DNA from: Symbiodinium natans
Taxonomy: Eukaryota > Sar > Dinophyceae > Suessiales > Symbiodiniaceae
Assembly (NCBI GenBank): GCA_905221605.1
Contig: CAJNDS010000661.1
Span: 35,001-55,000 of the forward strand
Reading direction: 5' to 3'
Length of the DNA stretch: 20,000 nucleotides
Of the stretch, positions 1-6,830 are shown piece after piece (position 1 is the first letter of the stretch; every line of letters begins with the position of its first letter). The notes below the pieces were generated by a model that was given only the letters and a program-made list of their open reading frames with translations, was not told the DNA's origin and did no database searches. A program made the translations under genes and the position numbers.

Positions 1-149
1 GAACCCGCCATGAGACAAACTGACCCCTTCTACTTGTACTTCCAGAGTACGAGGGACGCCACTCTTCGACACAGCTGCACCGGGACTCTAGCAGTTTCGG
101 CCGCTAATGGCTAAGGCGGGTTGCTGCTGATAAGGCCGAGACGCTCAGG

Positions 150-329
150 ATGGCGGAACCGCTTATCTCGTTCGGCAGCAGCGTGCGGGCAGGCATCTGG
201 GCGAACCTCTGCGGGGTCAGTGAACTGTGGGTTGAAGCCTCTCACAAGCCACCCTCGTCGCCCTCAGCCCCCCTGGTAGCACAGGCTTCAGGGACCCCAA
301 ATCCTGCAAACCCCCTGCTCTTCCCCTAA
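150..329 (+). CDS. Small open frame (59 aa), unrecognised
   Basis: ATG at 150 in the context CTCAGGATGG opens 59 codons beginning MAEPLISFGSSVRAGIWANL and ending at the first CCCTAAA repeat. The first 25 residues look protein-like; the rest is Pro/Ser-rich and less convincing. Upstream, frame 1 from base 1 is also open for 37 codons (FYLYFQSTRDATLRHSC) to a TAA at 112. The island may hold exons truncated by the window edge. No family recognised. Confidence 0.22.
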   Translation: MAEPLISFGSSVRAGIWANLCGVSELWVEASHKPPSSPSAPLVAQASGTPNPANPLLFP

Positions 330-728
330 ACCATAAACCCTAAACCCTCCTGATGTTGTTGCGGCTCTCTGACAGCAGCAATCATGTTACCATCCTGAAT
401 TAAGGGCTTAGGCATTGACTGTTGACGAGGCGCTGGACAGAAGAACTGTGGGTTTAGGGTTGAGGGTTGTCGCCGCTCAGCATGGCCACGCGCACGCGCG
501 ATTGAGATCATGGCTCTCTAAGAAAACAGTCGGCCGGAAGACCGCCGGATTCTCACGATTCAAGACAGACCCGCCCGCACAATCCCACAGACCCAGAACT
601 TTGCAGTTTCGTTCATCAGGGCAGTAGCCACAGCATGCATCTCCACCTGAGAGCGGTTTGTTTTTTTTTGCGAGGACCACCATGCCCTTTCTGAGATACC
701 TTCAAATGTAGGGTTTAGGCCTAGGCAC
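330..728. other. Non-repetitive island without a convincing gene
   Basis: Only scattered single heptamers here. Both strands have open frames (plus 415-627; minus 477-683, Cys-rich and ending near ACAWPC) that overlap each other. Neither shows a family motif or paired splice sites. A T run lies at 660-669. Confidence 0.4.
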
Positions 729-805
729 TTTAGGGTTTGAGCTCGCTCTTAGGGTTTTTTGCGGGGGGCTTTCTTCTTAATCCTAAACCCTAAACCCTAA
801 ACCCC
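729..805. repeat. Short telomere-like blocks, both orientations
   Basis: A few TTTAGGG-type units (729-757) are followed by three CCCTAAA units (782-805), which flank the PPR-like exon on its left. Confidence 0.85.
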
Positions 806-821
806 ATAGGATTCCCAAGAC

Positions 822-889
822 AAGTCGCACGAGGGTGGCCAGCGCCCATTGGTGACCGCGGGCGGCGGCGTGGATCACTGTGTTCATGC
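822..889 (-). CDS. Candidate PPR-like exon: MNTVIHAAARGHQWALATLV
   Basis: Acceptor CGGCTGCAG opens a 68-bp segment reading MNTVIHAAARGHQWALATLV-RL, with a GT donor after CGACTT. The pattern N-T-x-I-x-A-x-x-R-x-x-Q-W-x-x-A-x-x-L is close to the PPR repeats typical of dinoflagellates; an ankyrin helix is a weaker alternative. CCCTAAA lies on the left (782-805) and TTTAGGG on the right (939-968). It would be the most 3' piece of the leftmost gene within the window. Confidence 0.4.
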
Positions 890-907
890 CTGCAGCCGAA
901 GCTCATG

Positions 908-1055
908 TGGGCGGTTGTCAAAATTATGGGTGTAGGGATTAGGGGGCTTAGGGTTTAGGGTTTAGGTTTTCGGGTAACTATGACCCCTTTTGGGGTATTA
1001 GGTGCCGTATTATAGTTGGGATCCAGAAAGTGACCATCATTTTGACAACCACCCA
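908..1055. repeat. Inverted repeat around a TTTAGGG block
   Basis: Arms 908-929 and 1034-1055 match at 20 of 22 positions when one is reversed and complemented (core GGTTGTCAAAAT). They enclose 104 bp including the repeat. Confidence 0.8.
937..968 (+). repeat. TTTAGGG block
   Basis: Short, partly degenerate array enclosed by the inverted repeat 908-929/1034-1055. Confidence 0.85.
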
Positions 1056-1143
1056 TTTGAGAGCCCAGGGCTTTCAAGGGTGTGGGCCCTAAACGGCTTA
1101 GGGCGCAGGGTTTAGGGCTGAGAGTTCGGGATTTTCGGTGCAG

Positions 1144-1209
1144 GCTCAACTACCAAGCCGAGCAGCAGACATCGTTCACCTTCAGCGCAAGTGGCTGAAG
1201 AAGGCCTCG
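1144..1209 (+). CDS. Candidate plus-strand exon: LPSRAADIVHLQRKWLKKAS
   Basis: Sixty-six bases lie between TTCGGTGCAG and the consensus donor GTAAGA. They read exactly 22 codons, AQ-LPSRAADIVHLQRKWLKKAS, a basic helix. The protein is not recognised. It is one of the few places where the plus strand has both splice signals of good quality, so a plus-strand gene, or a chance arrangement, is possible. Confidence 0.3.
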
Positions 1210-1280
1210 GTAAGAAAAGAAGCCTGTTGGACCTGCAGAAAAGCCCTCGGAACCCGAAAGGTGGGGGGGAGGGGTTCCCC

Positions 1281-1562
1281 AAAACCCTAAACCCTTAACC
1301 CTAAAACCCTAAGGCCGAAACCCTCGGCATGAAGCAAGCAGAACCCCAACCTCAATCCCCAAGCAAAACCCGATACATCCGAGAGGCGAAAAGCCCTAAC
1401 ACCCTAACCCTAACCCCTAAACTCCCCTAAACTTCCCCGACATTTCCCTTAAACCCCAAAACCCTCCACAAGCTCCTGAACCCGGAAGCCCCCTCAAAGC
1501 CCCCTTAAACCCCCCTCAAACCCCGCCTCCTTAAACCCCCTTAAACCCTTAAATCCCTCAAA
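1281..1562 (-). repeat. Degenerate CCCTAAA tract
   Basis: A long run of diverged units (CCCCTAAACT, CCCTTAAA, CCCCTCAAA) with a few perfect ones. The only large stretch between 1.25 and 1.56 kb, with no gene seen inside. Confidence 0.85.
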
Positions 1563-1653
1563 CTCCGAAAGCTCCCTCTGCCTGACATGAGTTGTCTAGA
1601 AAACTAAAGGTGAATCTTGGGGATCACATAGGAATTAGAATACCCCAAAAGGG

Positions 1654-1700
1654 TGCCCCAAACCCTAAACCCTAAAACCCTAAACACTAAACACTAAACA
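1654..1700 (-). repeat. CCCTAAA block
   Basis: Five to six units ending in ACACTAAA variants. The next island (1701-1812) has two open minus frames after the acceptor CTTCACCCAG, one reading LGVGTWRHSAALLRVLAG, possibly PPR-like. Confidence 0.9.
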
Positions 1701-1815
1701 TCTACCATACGAAGCTGACCCGGCCAAGACGCGGAGCAGGGCCGCCGAGTGACGCCAAGTTCCTACACCCAGGACTCCGCCGAAACCTGGGTGAAGGGTT
1801 GAATGGGCTATGGGG

Positions 1816-1986
1816 GGGTTTAGGGTTTAGGGCTTAGGGCTTAGGGTTTAGGGTTTAGGGTTTGGGGTTTAGGGTTTGGGGTTTGGGGTTCAAGGTTTAT
1901 GGGTTTGAGGAGCAATCATTCCTAAACCCTAAACCCTAAACCCTGAACCCTGAACACTGAACCCTAAACCCTAAACCCTAGACCCC
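1816..1986. repeat. Convergent TTTAGGG / CCCTAAA pair
   Basis: TTTAGGG units (1816-1908, with TTTGGGG and CTTAGGG variants) face CCCTAAA units (1920-1986) across about 12 bp. This is a near-perfect palindromic arrangement able to form a long hairpin. Confidence 0.92.
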
Positions 1987-2028
1987 AATAACAGCAGCCT
2001 CACACCATACTGAGCCCCCCAACTCACA

Positions 2029-2061
2029 ATGCTCCGCTGCAAGGACATAGCAGGAGTCGAG
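2029..2061 (+). CDS. Ambiguous exon-like island (MLRCKDIAGVE or minus-strand acceptor)
   Basis: The plus strand reads MLRCKDIAGVE before GAG|GTAAAT. The minus strand of the same DNA has a long pyrimidine tract ending CTATGTCCTTGCAG at 2042-2043, followed by RSIVSWGAQYGVRLLLLG with GTGAG-type donors. The minus reading fits the direction of the other candidate exons. I report the island rather than a chosen model. Confidence 0.2.
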
Positions 2062-2104
2062 GTAAATGCGAATAGGGCCTGGACTCAGGAAGAGGTTTGA
2101 TTCA

Positions 2105-2140
2105 CGGTTTAGGGTTTCGGGCTTCGGGTTTAGGGCTTAG
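2105..2140 (+). repeat. Short TTTAGGG/TTTCGGG block
   Basis: Four to five degenerate units. The last TTAG could act as a plus-strand acceptor for the frame that follows. Confidence 0.8.
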
Positions 2141-2332
2141 CCAGATTCCTGGAGACCAGCGGTGGTACTATTCCGACGTATGTTGGCAGAAACTTCTAAC
2201 TTCAAATCCCGATTGGCCCCCGACGATGAAAAGGCACGAAAAAAAGAGGCTAAGTGGAACCCTTTGACGTTTGAGGATTCATTTCTGCCGCCCATGTTCC
2301 TGCATTTGGCTGTTTGTTGCTCGCTTCACAGC
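2141..2332 (+). other. Open frame of 64 codons without ATG at its start
   Basis: From CCA at 2141 to a TGA at 2333-2335 the plus strand is open and reads through FKSRLAPDDEKARKKEAKWN-PLTFEDSFLPPMF. A very good acceptor (GCTCGCTTCACAG, 2330-2331) and a GTAAAC donor (2398) bracket a 66-bp segment right after it. Unrecognised. Island polarity is that of an intron interior in the neighbouring gene. Confidence 0.28.
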
Positions 2333-2432
2333 TGACCTTCCTAAGACTTGGCTGCGCAACCTCAAACACCATGTGGGGCGATGCGGCCGACACACAAGTA
2401 AACCTGGAATCAAAAAAACAGAAGCCTCAAAC

Positions 2433-2600
2433 ATTCTAAACCCCAAACCCTAAAACCTAAACCTTAACCCCCGAAATCCCAGCGTACTAAAGCCCGAAGC
2501 CCGCAAACCCTGAAACCCCAAAGCCCTAAACCCCTAAACCCCCCAAAACCCTGAAACCCCAAAACCCTGAAACTCCAAAACCGAAACCGGCCAAATTCTC
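2433..2600 (-). repeat. Degenerate CCCTAAA tract
   Basis: Units drift to CCCCAAA, CCCTGAAA and CCCGAA. Confidence 0.88.
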
Positions 2601-2671
2601 TACAGCCTCCAGCATCAAATACTACTGCAATACTCTGCTTAACCCCTAAATCCCCACAAAAACCCTGAACT

Positions 2672-2763
2672 CCTCAAACCCTAAACCCTAAACCCTAAAC
2701 CCTAAACCCTAAACCCTAAACCCTAAACCCTAAACCCTAAACCCTAAACCCTAAACCCTAAAT
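2672..2763 (-). repeat. CCCTAAA array, about 13 perfect units
   Basis: Homogeneous block forming the left flank of the 2.8 kb candidate exon. Confidence 0.97.
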
Positions 2764-2780
2764 AAACTCCCTACGGCCTC

Positions 2781-2845
2781 CAACCAGCGCCTCTCGGCAA
2801 CCAGCGCAGTCACCACCTGGAGCGCAGGAAGTCCCCGGTCTGAAC
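2781..2845 (-). CDS. Candidate PPR-like fragment: LQVVTALVAERRWLEA
   Basis: Within a CCCTAAA-left/TTTAGGG-right island, the minus strand reads SDRGLPALQVVTALVAERRW-LEA and meets GCC|GTAGGG, a GT donor. The pattern x-V-x-x-x-L-x-x-x-x-x-W-x-x-A is compatible with the first helix of a PPR repeat, but the match is short. The acceptor could be CTCCAG or CCCGTAG; only the latter keeps phase with the 3.8 kb candidate. Confidence 0.28.
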
Positions 2846-2853
2846 TACGGGCT

Positions 2854-3043
2854 GGGTTTAGGGTTTAGGGTTTCGGGTTTCGGGTTTCGGGTTTAGGGTT
2901 TAGGGTTTAGGGTTTAGGGTTTAGGGTTTAGGGTTTAGGGTTTAGGGTTTAGGGTTTTAGGGTTTTAGGGTTTAGGGTTTAGGGTTTAGGATTTAGGGTT
3001 TGCGTTTAGGGCTTTGCGTTTAGGATTTAGGTTTAGGGTTTAG
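2854..3043 (+). repeat. TTTAGGG array with TTTCGGG and TTTTAGGG variants
   Basis: About 25 units. Homogeneous centre and diverged right edge. The island 3044-3185 after it holds nothing I can assign. Confidence 0.96.
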
Positions 3044-3185
3044 GGCCTTGGAGGTTGAGGGCTTGTGTGTGCGGCGTTGACGGATCTAGGGTTCGGGTGT
3101 CAGCGACATCTTGGATGCTCGTGGGCTTTCAGGCGCTTGGGGCCTGAAAAGCTTAAGTCTCCCTGTCCCTCAGAGGGGGCCTCCC

Positions 3186-3271
3186 AGACCCTAAACCCCA
3201 AACTCCAAGCCCCTAACCCTAAACCCTAAACCCGAAACCCCAAACCCTAAACCCTAAACCCTAAACCCTGG
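3186..3271 (-). repeat. CCCTAAA block
   Basis: Ten or so units with CCCGAAA and CCCCAAA variants. Confidence 0.93.
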
Positions 3272-3291
3272 CATCCCAAACCCTGACCATT

Positions 3292-3400
3292 CTCTTTGCC
3301 GCCGCGCTTCCGTGTTCACGTGGATGGTGTTGAGGCGGACGTGGCGGCCCCGAAGCTGAGCCAGAAGGCGTTGGGCGGACGTGGCGCCTTGCTCCTGGCG
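3292..3400 (-). CDS. Candidate PPR-like fragment: LRGRHVRLNTIHVNTEARRQ
   Basis: One minus frame reads AQRLLAQ-LRGRHVRLNTIHVNTEARRQ-REW. This resembles the junction between two pentatricopeptide repeats (x-L-x-x-R-x-V-x-x-N-T-I-x-x-N-T-x-I), the large organellar RNA-binding family expanded in dinoflagellates. A GT donor follows GAATG. The plus strand is also open across the island (FRVHVDGVEADVAAPKLSQK and on). The island contains an imperfect direct repeat with 40-bp spacing: GGCGGACGTGGCG at 3334 and 3374. Confidence 0.3.
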
Positions 3401-3421
3401 TGCGAACTCTCCGCACTAAAG

Positions 3422-3526
3422 CCTGAACCCTAGACCCTACACCCTGAACCCTAAACCCTGAACCCTAAACCCTAAACCCTGAACCCTAAACCCTAAACCC
3501 TAAACCCTAAACCCTAAACCCTAAAC
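3422..3526 (-). repeat. CCCTAAA array with CCCTGAA variants
   Basis: About 15 units. The 3527-3608 island that follows has no assignable content. Confidence 0.96.
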
Positions 3527-3609
3527 TGCAGAGAGCCCTGACCAACCAAAAGCGGGCTTCCCCAAATAGGGGTTCCTAGACTAGATTCGGGACTACCCTA
3601 CGAGTCTAC

Positions 3610-3752
3610 ACCCTCAACCCTAAACCCTAAAACTTAAACCCTAAACCCTAAACCCTAAACCCTGAACCCTAAACCCTAAACCCTAAACCCGAAACCCTAA
3701 ACCCTAAACCCTAAACCCTAAACCCTAAACCCTAAACCCTAAACCCTAAACC
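3610..3752 (-). repeat. CCCTAAA array, about 20 units
   Basis: Nearly perfect in its right half. Left flank of the 3.8 kb candidate exon. Confidence 0.97.
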
Positions 3753-3767
3753 TAGCATCCCGTCCTT

Positions 3768-3842
3768 TGCTCGCCTCTTCAGCTGCGCCGTGGCCATCTT
3801 CGGCGTGGGAGGCGGACTTTGCTCCTCCGCCGTCCCCTTGAG
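3768..3842 (-). CDS. Candidate exon: TLKGTAEEQSPPPTPKMATA
   Basis: Acceptor CCCCAG leads into TLKGTAEEQSPPPTPKMATA-QLK, ending at an AG|GC donor (AAGAG|GCGAGC). Polar, proline-rich peptide, unrecognised. The plus strand also offers a good acceptor (CGCCTCTTCAG) and a hydrophobic frame, CAVAIFGVGGGLCSSAVPL, so the strand is not certain. CCCTAAA lies left and TTTAGGG right. Confidence 0.28.
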
Positions 3843-3844
3843 GG

Positions 3845-4115
3845 TCTGGGGTTTAGGGTTTGGGGCTGAGGGTTTAGGGTTTGGGCTTTAGGGTTTAGGA
3901 GTTAGGGTTTGGGGTTTAGGGCTTGGGGGTTTGGGTTTTGGGGTTTAGGGTTTAGGGTTTAGGGTTTAGGGTTTAGGGTTTAGGGCTTAGGGTTTAGGGT
4001 TTACATTTTGGGGTTTAGGGTTTGGGGTTTAGGGTTTAGGGTTTGGGGTTTAGGGTTTCGGGTTTAGGGTTTAGGGTTTGGGGGTGGGGGGGGGGGGTGG
4101 GGTTGGGGGTATGGG
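3845..4115 (+). repeat. TTTAGGG/TTTGGGG array ending in a G-rich tract
   Basis: Mixed TTTAGGG, TTTGGGG and TTTCGGG units over about 235 bp, followed by 4078-4115, which is nearly all G and strongly prone to G-quadruplex formation on the plus strand. Confidence 0.95.
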
Positions 4116-4538
4116 GGTAGCTGAAGCCCTGTTTGGGGAGTGGGGGTGTGGAACAGCCCATGGGGGTTTGGGGCATTTTCTCGGCCAGGGCCCTAAACCC
4201 TAAACCGCCCCAATCCTAAAACTGGAGTTCGGCACGGTACCTACATCTTGAACCCCTCACAGTAAAGGGTTTTGCAGGGAGATATAACCCTAGGGCTTCG
4301 GGTTTAGGCTTTAGGGTTGAAGGTTTAGGGTTTTGAGTTTACGGTTTAGGGTTTAGGGTAGTGCTATTTAACAAGTAAAGACATGAATGATCAAATTAGG
4401 GAGATATTTTGTAGGTAGGATGTGCATGATGCATATGTACGCTCTTGCGTGATATGCTTACGCTTCCACTATTTCCTCGTCTATCACCAAGACTGAGAGA
4501 CAGAGAGGAAAACAAAGAGACAGAGAAAAGTCGAAAAA
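4116..4538. other. Island with short G-strand repeat and AT-richer DNA, no gene seen
   Basis: A diverged TTTAGGG block at 4283-4361 is followed by AT-richer sequence containing GTGCATGATGCATATGTAC and a duplicated GAGACAGAGA (4495 and 4517). No coding pattern. Confidence 0.5.
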
Positions 4539-4540
4539 CC

Positions 4541-4735
4541 CCAAACCCTAAACCCTAAACCCTACACCCTAAACCCTAAACCCTAAACCCTAAACCCTAA
4601 AGCGAGAGAGTCCTGCGCCGGGGCTGCCGCACACGCCATGGCAGAGTCTCCAGGCCAGCGAGCCGGGGCACGCGAAACCCTAAACCCTAAACCCTAAACC
4701 CTGACCCTAAACCCTAAACCCTAAACCTAAACCCT
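4541..4735 (-). repeat. Two CCCTAAA arrays around a 70-bp island
   Basis: Arrays at 4541-4601 and 4675-4735. The GC-rich island between them could encode MACAAAPAQDSLAL on the minus strand (ATG at 4639-4637), but the evidence is thin. Confidence 0.93.
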
Positions 4736-4882
4736 GGTGTGGCATGAATGTTTTGCGTTTTTGTCAGAGTGTTGGGTGTCGGGTTTGGAGGGATGCACGG
4801 GGGTGTAGGGTCTTGGTCTTGAGGGCTTAGGGAGCTGGGGAATATTGGGCGGCTATTGTTGGGGGTCTTGGGGACGCTCGGT

Positions 4883-4935
4883 GATTCATGCGCGTGCCTT
4901 AGCCGACCTCTCCTTCGGCAGAAATTCCACGTCAG
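4883..4935 (-). CDS. Candidate exon: PDVEFLPKERSAK
   Basis: Minus-strand acceptor CCCCCAG is followed by a frame reading PDVEFLPKERSAK up to an AG|GC donor (GCTAAG|GCACGC, near 4898). The island lies between CCCTAAA on the left and TTTAGGG on the right. In the same phase it would join the next candidate exon (3.8 kb). A plus-strand reading, VIHARALADLSFGRN, is equally open. Unrecognised protein. Confidence 0.25.
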
Positions 4936-4939
4936 GGCT

Positions 4940-5015
4940 GGGGGTTGAGGGTTTAAGGTTTCGGGTTGAGGGTTTAGGGTTTAGGGTTTCGGGTTTACAG
5001 TTCGGGGTGTAGGGT
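4940..5015 (+). repeat. Degenerate TTTAGGG block
   Basis: TTGAGGG, TTTCGGG and TTTAGGG units mixed. Confidence 0.88.
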
Positions 5016-5045
5016 CGAAGTGAGGGACTCCTTCACTTGCTGCCC

Positions 5046-5122
5046 TCAGCCGCACAAGGGTTCATTGCAGGCCTCCAACTTTTCCACTGTCTGTTTGGCA
5101 AGGATGAGGAACTCCACCATGG
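5046..5122 (-). CDS. Candidate exon: MVEFLILAKQTVEKLEACNE
   Basis: After acceptor ATGTCTCAG the frame reads A-MVEFLILAKQTVEKLEACNE-PLCG and then TGA at 5048-5046. The peptide is a plausible amphipathic helix. A GC donor (CTGAGG|GCAGC) lies just past the stop in another phase. The rest of the 63-aa ORF in this frame (up to 5237) is repeat-derived GFRVQG sequence. Island polarity is the reverse of the usual exon setting (TTTAGGG left, CCCTAAA right). Confidence 0.25.
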
Positions 5123-5132
5123 CTGAGACATG

Positions 5133-5215
5133 CCCCTGAACCCTAAACCCTAAACCCCAAACCCCAAACCCTATAAACCCTAAACCCTGAACCCTGAACC
5201 CTGAACGCTTAACCC
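5133..5215 (-). repeat. CCCTAAA block with CCCTGAA units
   Basis: About ten units. The island 5216-5370 to its right has a 21-bp-spaced direct repeat GCTCCAGCTGCC (5319 and 5340). Its minus strand is open as QLEPSVGQLELRRSTWPMPS and on to a hydrophilic stretch (DRKEIGRQSRRENRVNDRDR), unrecognised. Confidence 0.9.
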
Positions 5216-5374
5216 TCATCCACCCTGTCCCTGTCATTCACACGGTTTTCCCTGCGGCTTTGACGGCCGATCTCTTTGCGGTCACAGCGTGAGGGCATAG
5301 GCCACGTACTCCTCCTTAGCTCCAGCTGCCCCACCGAGGGCTCCAGCTGCCCGAAGCCCTAGAATCCTCGCCCT

Positions 5375-5417
5375 AGACCCTAAACCCGAACCCTAAACCC
5401 TAAACCCTAAACCCTAC
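5375..5417 (-). repeat. CCCTAAA block
   Basis: Six units. Left flank of the exon candidate at 5421. Confidence 0.93.
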
Positions 5418-5420
5418 AGC

Positions 5421-5473
5421 CTGAATTCGTCTGAATGAGTCAAGGGAGCCAAGGAGATCGCGCCCGATTGGTC
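5421..5473 (-). CDS. Candidate exon with strong acceptor and GC donor
   Basis: A pyrimidine tract ending CCCTTGCCCCTGCAG and a GC donor (TTCAG|GCTGTA) bound 53 bp. Two frames are plausible: PIGRDLLGSLDSFRRIQ and DQSGAISLAPLTHSDEF. I do not recognise either. The island has CCCTAAA on the left and TTTAGGG on the right, as expected for exons in this region. Confidence 0.35.
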
Positions 5474-5531
5474 CTGCAGGGGCAAGGGGACTCACAGGCA
5501 ACAGTCAGCTCCGAAAACAAGCAGGCTCTCA

Positions 5532-5607
5532 GGATTTAGGGTTTAGGGTCTTCGGGGTTTAGGGTTTAGGGTTTGGGGTTTGGGATTTAGGGCTTAGGGG
5601 TTTAAGC
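5532..5607 (+). repeat. TTTAGGG/TTTGGGG block
   Basis: About nine units, degenerate towards the right. Confidence 0.92.
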
Positions 5608-5621
5608 GGTCGCAAAGCTAC

Positions 5622-5680
5622 AGCCAATTCGAGGGCCAAACTTCTGTCAAAGCCCCCCATGCGCAGGGGATCCGGGAAGT
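5622..5680 (-). CDS. Candidate exon: FPDPLRMGGFDRSLALELA
   Basis: Acceptor CGTTTCTTGCAG opens a 59-bp segment reading FPDPLRMGGFDRSLALELA, with a GT donor after TTGGCT. The mix of charged and hydrophobic residues looks like protein, and the acceptor is one of the best in the window. The family is not recognised. In the same frame the reading can be extended upstream across the acceptor for about 13 codons without a stop, so the boundary is a prediction. Confidence 0.33.
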
Positions 5681-5816
5681 CTGCAAGAAACGATCCCGGT
5701 CCTTGTCCATGTCCTCGGCTTACGCAGGCGAACCCCCTCCCCTAAGATTAAACCCCCTCTCCCTACCACCCTAATATTAAACACTATGATATAGCAACTA
5801 AAGGAGTATTTAATTC

Positions 5817-6016
5817 TAGGGGTTCAGGGTTTAGGGGGTAGGGATTACACGACATCATGCTGCCATGCTCGTTGCGAATTCCGAAACTTCGGGGTTTAGG
5901 ACTACTCCAAGCCGACTTATCAGTCCTGCTTCTGTTCATTAAGATTTAGGGTTTAGGGTTTAGGGTTAAGGGCGTGGGGTTTAGGGTTCGGGGTTCGGGG
6001 TTTGGGGTTTGGGGTC
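5817..6016 (+). repeat. Scattered TTTAGGG units
   Basis: Short blocks at 5817-5845 and 5942-6016 separated by a 95-bp island with no clear content. Confidence 0.85.
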
Positions 6017-6022
6017 ACCCTA

Positions 6023-6130
6023 AGCTAAAGCAGCAAGGGTGCCATGACCAGTCGGCGCAGGTGGGTGGCGTCGAGTTCCCCTTTCACCTGCGCTGACGCA
6101 CGCAGGTCACAGAGCGCGCTGGACTCGTTT
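6023..6130 (-). other. Open minus-strand segment, unrecognised
   Basis: Reads SSALCDLRASAQVKGELDAT-HLRRLVMAPLLL then TAG. It looks protein-like and has an internal acceptor (GTCAGCGCAG), but has no homology that I see and has intron-type flank polarity. Plus-strand DNA holds a loose inverted pair GCGCAGGTGGG/CACCTGCGC. Confidence 0.25.
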
Positions 6131-6149
6131 GAAACGGCGGTTTTTTGTT

Positions 6150-6210
6150 ACCCTAAACCCTAAACCCTAAACCCTAAACCCTAAACCCTAAGCCTAAACC
6201 CTAAAGCCTA
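6150..6210 (-). repeat. CCCTAAA block
   Basis: Eight units with two CCTAAGCC variants. Confidence 0.94.
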
Positions 6211-6294
6211 AATGGGGGGTTTCCGAAAATCGGGGAACCTTACTAGGGTCCTTACTATAAGGGAATCCTTGGGGGCATCTTGGGCAGCTTATAG

Positions 6295-6412
6295 GGTTTA
6301 GGGTTGAGGGCTTAAGGTTTAGGGGTTAGGGGTTTAGGGTTTAGGGTTTAGGGTTTAGGGTTTAGGGTTTAGGGTTTAGGGTTTAGGGTTTAGGGTTTAG
6401 GGTTTAGGGGAG
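6295..6412 (+). repeat. TTTAGGG array, about 14 perfect units
   Basis: Diverged left edge, homogeneous from 6331. Confidence 0.97.
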
Positions 6413-6419
6413 TATATAC

Positions 6420-6479
6420 CGGTAACGATCGAGGCTCCCGTACTGCGCCCCTGTTGCGTCTCGCGTGGGTTCATCCACC
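6420..6479 (-). CDS. Candidate exon following a 55-bp all-repeat intron
   Basis: If the 55 bases 6480-6534 are an intron (GT...AG, pure telomere-like repeat in sense orientation), this 60-bp island follows, ending TTACCG|GTATAT. In phase with the preceding candidate exon it reads WMNPRETQQGRSTGASIVT; another frame reads VDEPTRDATGAQYGSLDRYR. Neither is recognised. The island has TTTAGGG on its left and CCCTAAA on its right, the reverse of the usual exon setting, which lowers confidence. Confidence 0.22.
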
Positions 6480-6534
6480 CTAAACCCTAAACCCTAAACC
6501 CTAGATCCTAAACCCTAAACCCTAAACCCTAAAC
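6480..6534 (-). repeat. CCCTAAA array, possible all-repeat intron
   Basis: Exactly 55 bp. In minus-strand sense it starts GTTTAGGG and ends GGGTTTAG, so it has GT...AG ends and nothing but repeat inside apart from one GGATCTA variant. Confidence 0.95.
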
Positions 6535-6631
6535 CTTTTGACAGCGCAGCCCCCCAGCACGTGCGAGCCATGACTCTGGCCAGTTCTCTAAGCGATGGTC
6601 CATTTTGGGTACCCCAAGCAAGAAGGGCCGC
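6535..6631 (-). CDS. Candidate exon downstream of EF-hand exon B
   Basis: A strong pyrimidine tract ending CTTCTTGTAAG leads into 97 bp. In phase 0 after exon B this reads AALLAWGTQNGPSLRELARV and continues MARTCWGAALSK. It ends AAAAG|GTTTAG, where the repeat block would be the donor. The protein is not recognised. The same DNA is open in other frames: a plus-strand frame runs about 50 codons through it, and another minus frame reads MDHRLENWPESWLARAGG. Strand and frame therefore rest mainly on splice signals and phase. Confidence 0.3.
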
Positions 6632-6685
6632 CTTACAAGAAGGACATCAGTCAGAGAAATCACCAGATAACTCTCAAGTGCACCC

Positions 6686-6756
6686 CTCAAACCCTAAACC
6701 CTAAACCCTAAACCCTAAACCCTAAAACCCCTAAACCCCCTGAACCCCCTAAACCC
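6686..6756 (-). repeat. CCCTAAA block
   Basis: Nine units, last ones CCCCTAAA or CCCTGAA. Left flank of EF-hand exon B. Confidence 0.94.
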
Positions 6757-6794
6757 TCAAGAGCATCTTCCCACGTTGCACATCTGTGGCTGTC

Positions 6795-6830
6795 CTGGAT
6801 TCTCAGCTCTTGGAAATCGATCTGGTTGTC
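6795..6830 (-). CDS. EF-hand exon B: DNQIDFQELRIQ
   Basis: After a strong acceptor (pyrimidine-rich, ending CTTTGCAG) the frame reads DNQIDFQELRIQ: loop positions 5-12 and the start of the F-helix. The 3' end is placed at a GA donor (ATCCAG|GACAGC). The frame also remains open further as DSHRCATWEDALEG, so the exon may be longer. The island sits between CCCTAAA (6686-6758) and TTTAGGG (6858 on), like most exons of the EEP gene. A second copy of the acceptor plus the first 12 exon bases lies 92 bp upstream in transcript sense. Confidence 0.58.

Noticed and set aside
1816-1986. Telomere-telomere fusion site
   Set aside because: The TTTAGGG-then-CCCTAAA arrangement fits a fusion, but the same arrangement recurs throughout the window at small scale, so a fusion explanation is unnecessary.
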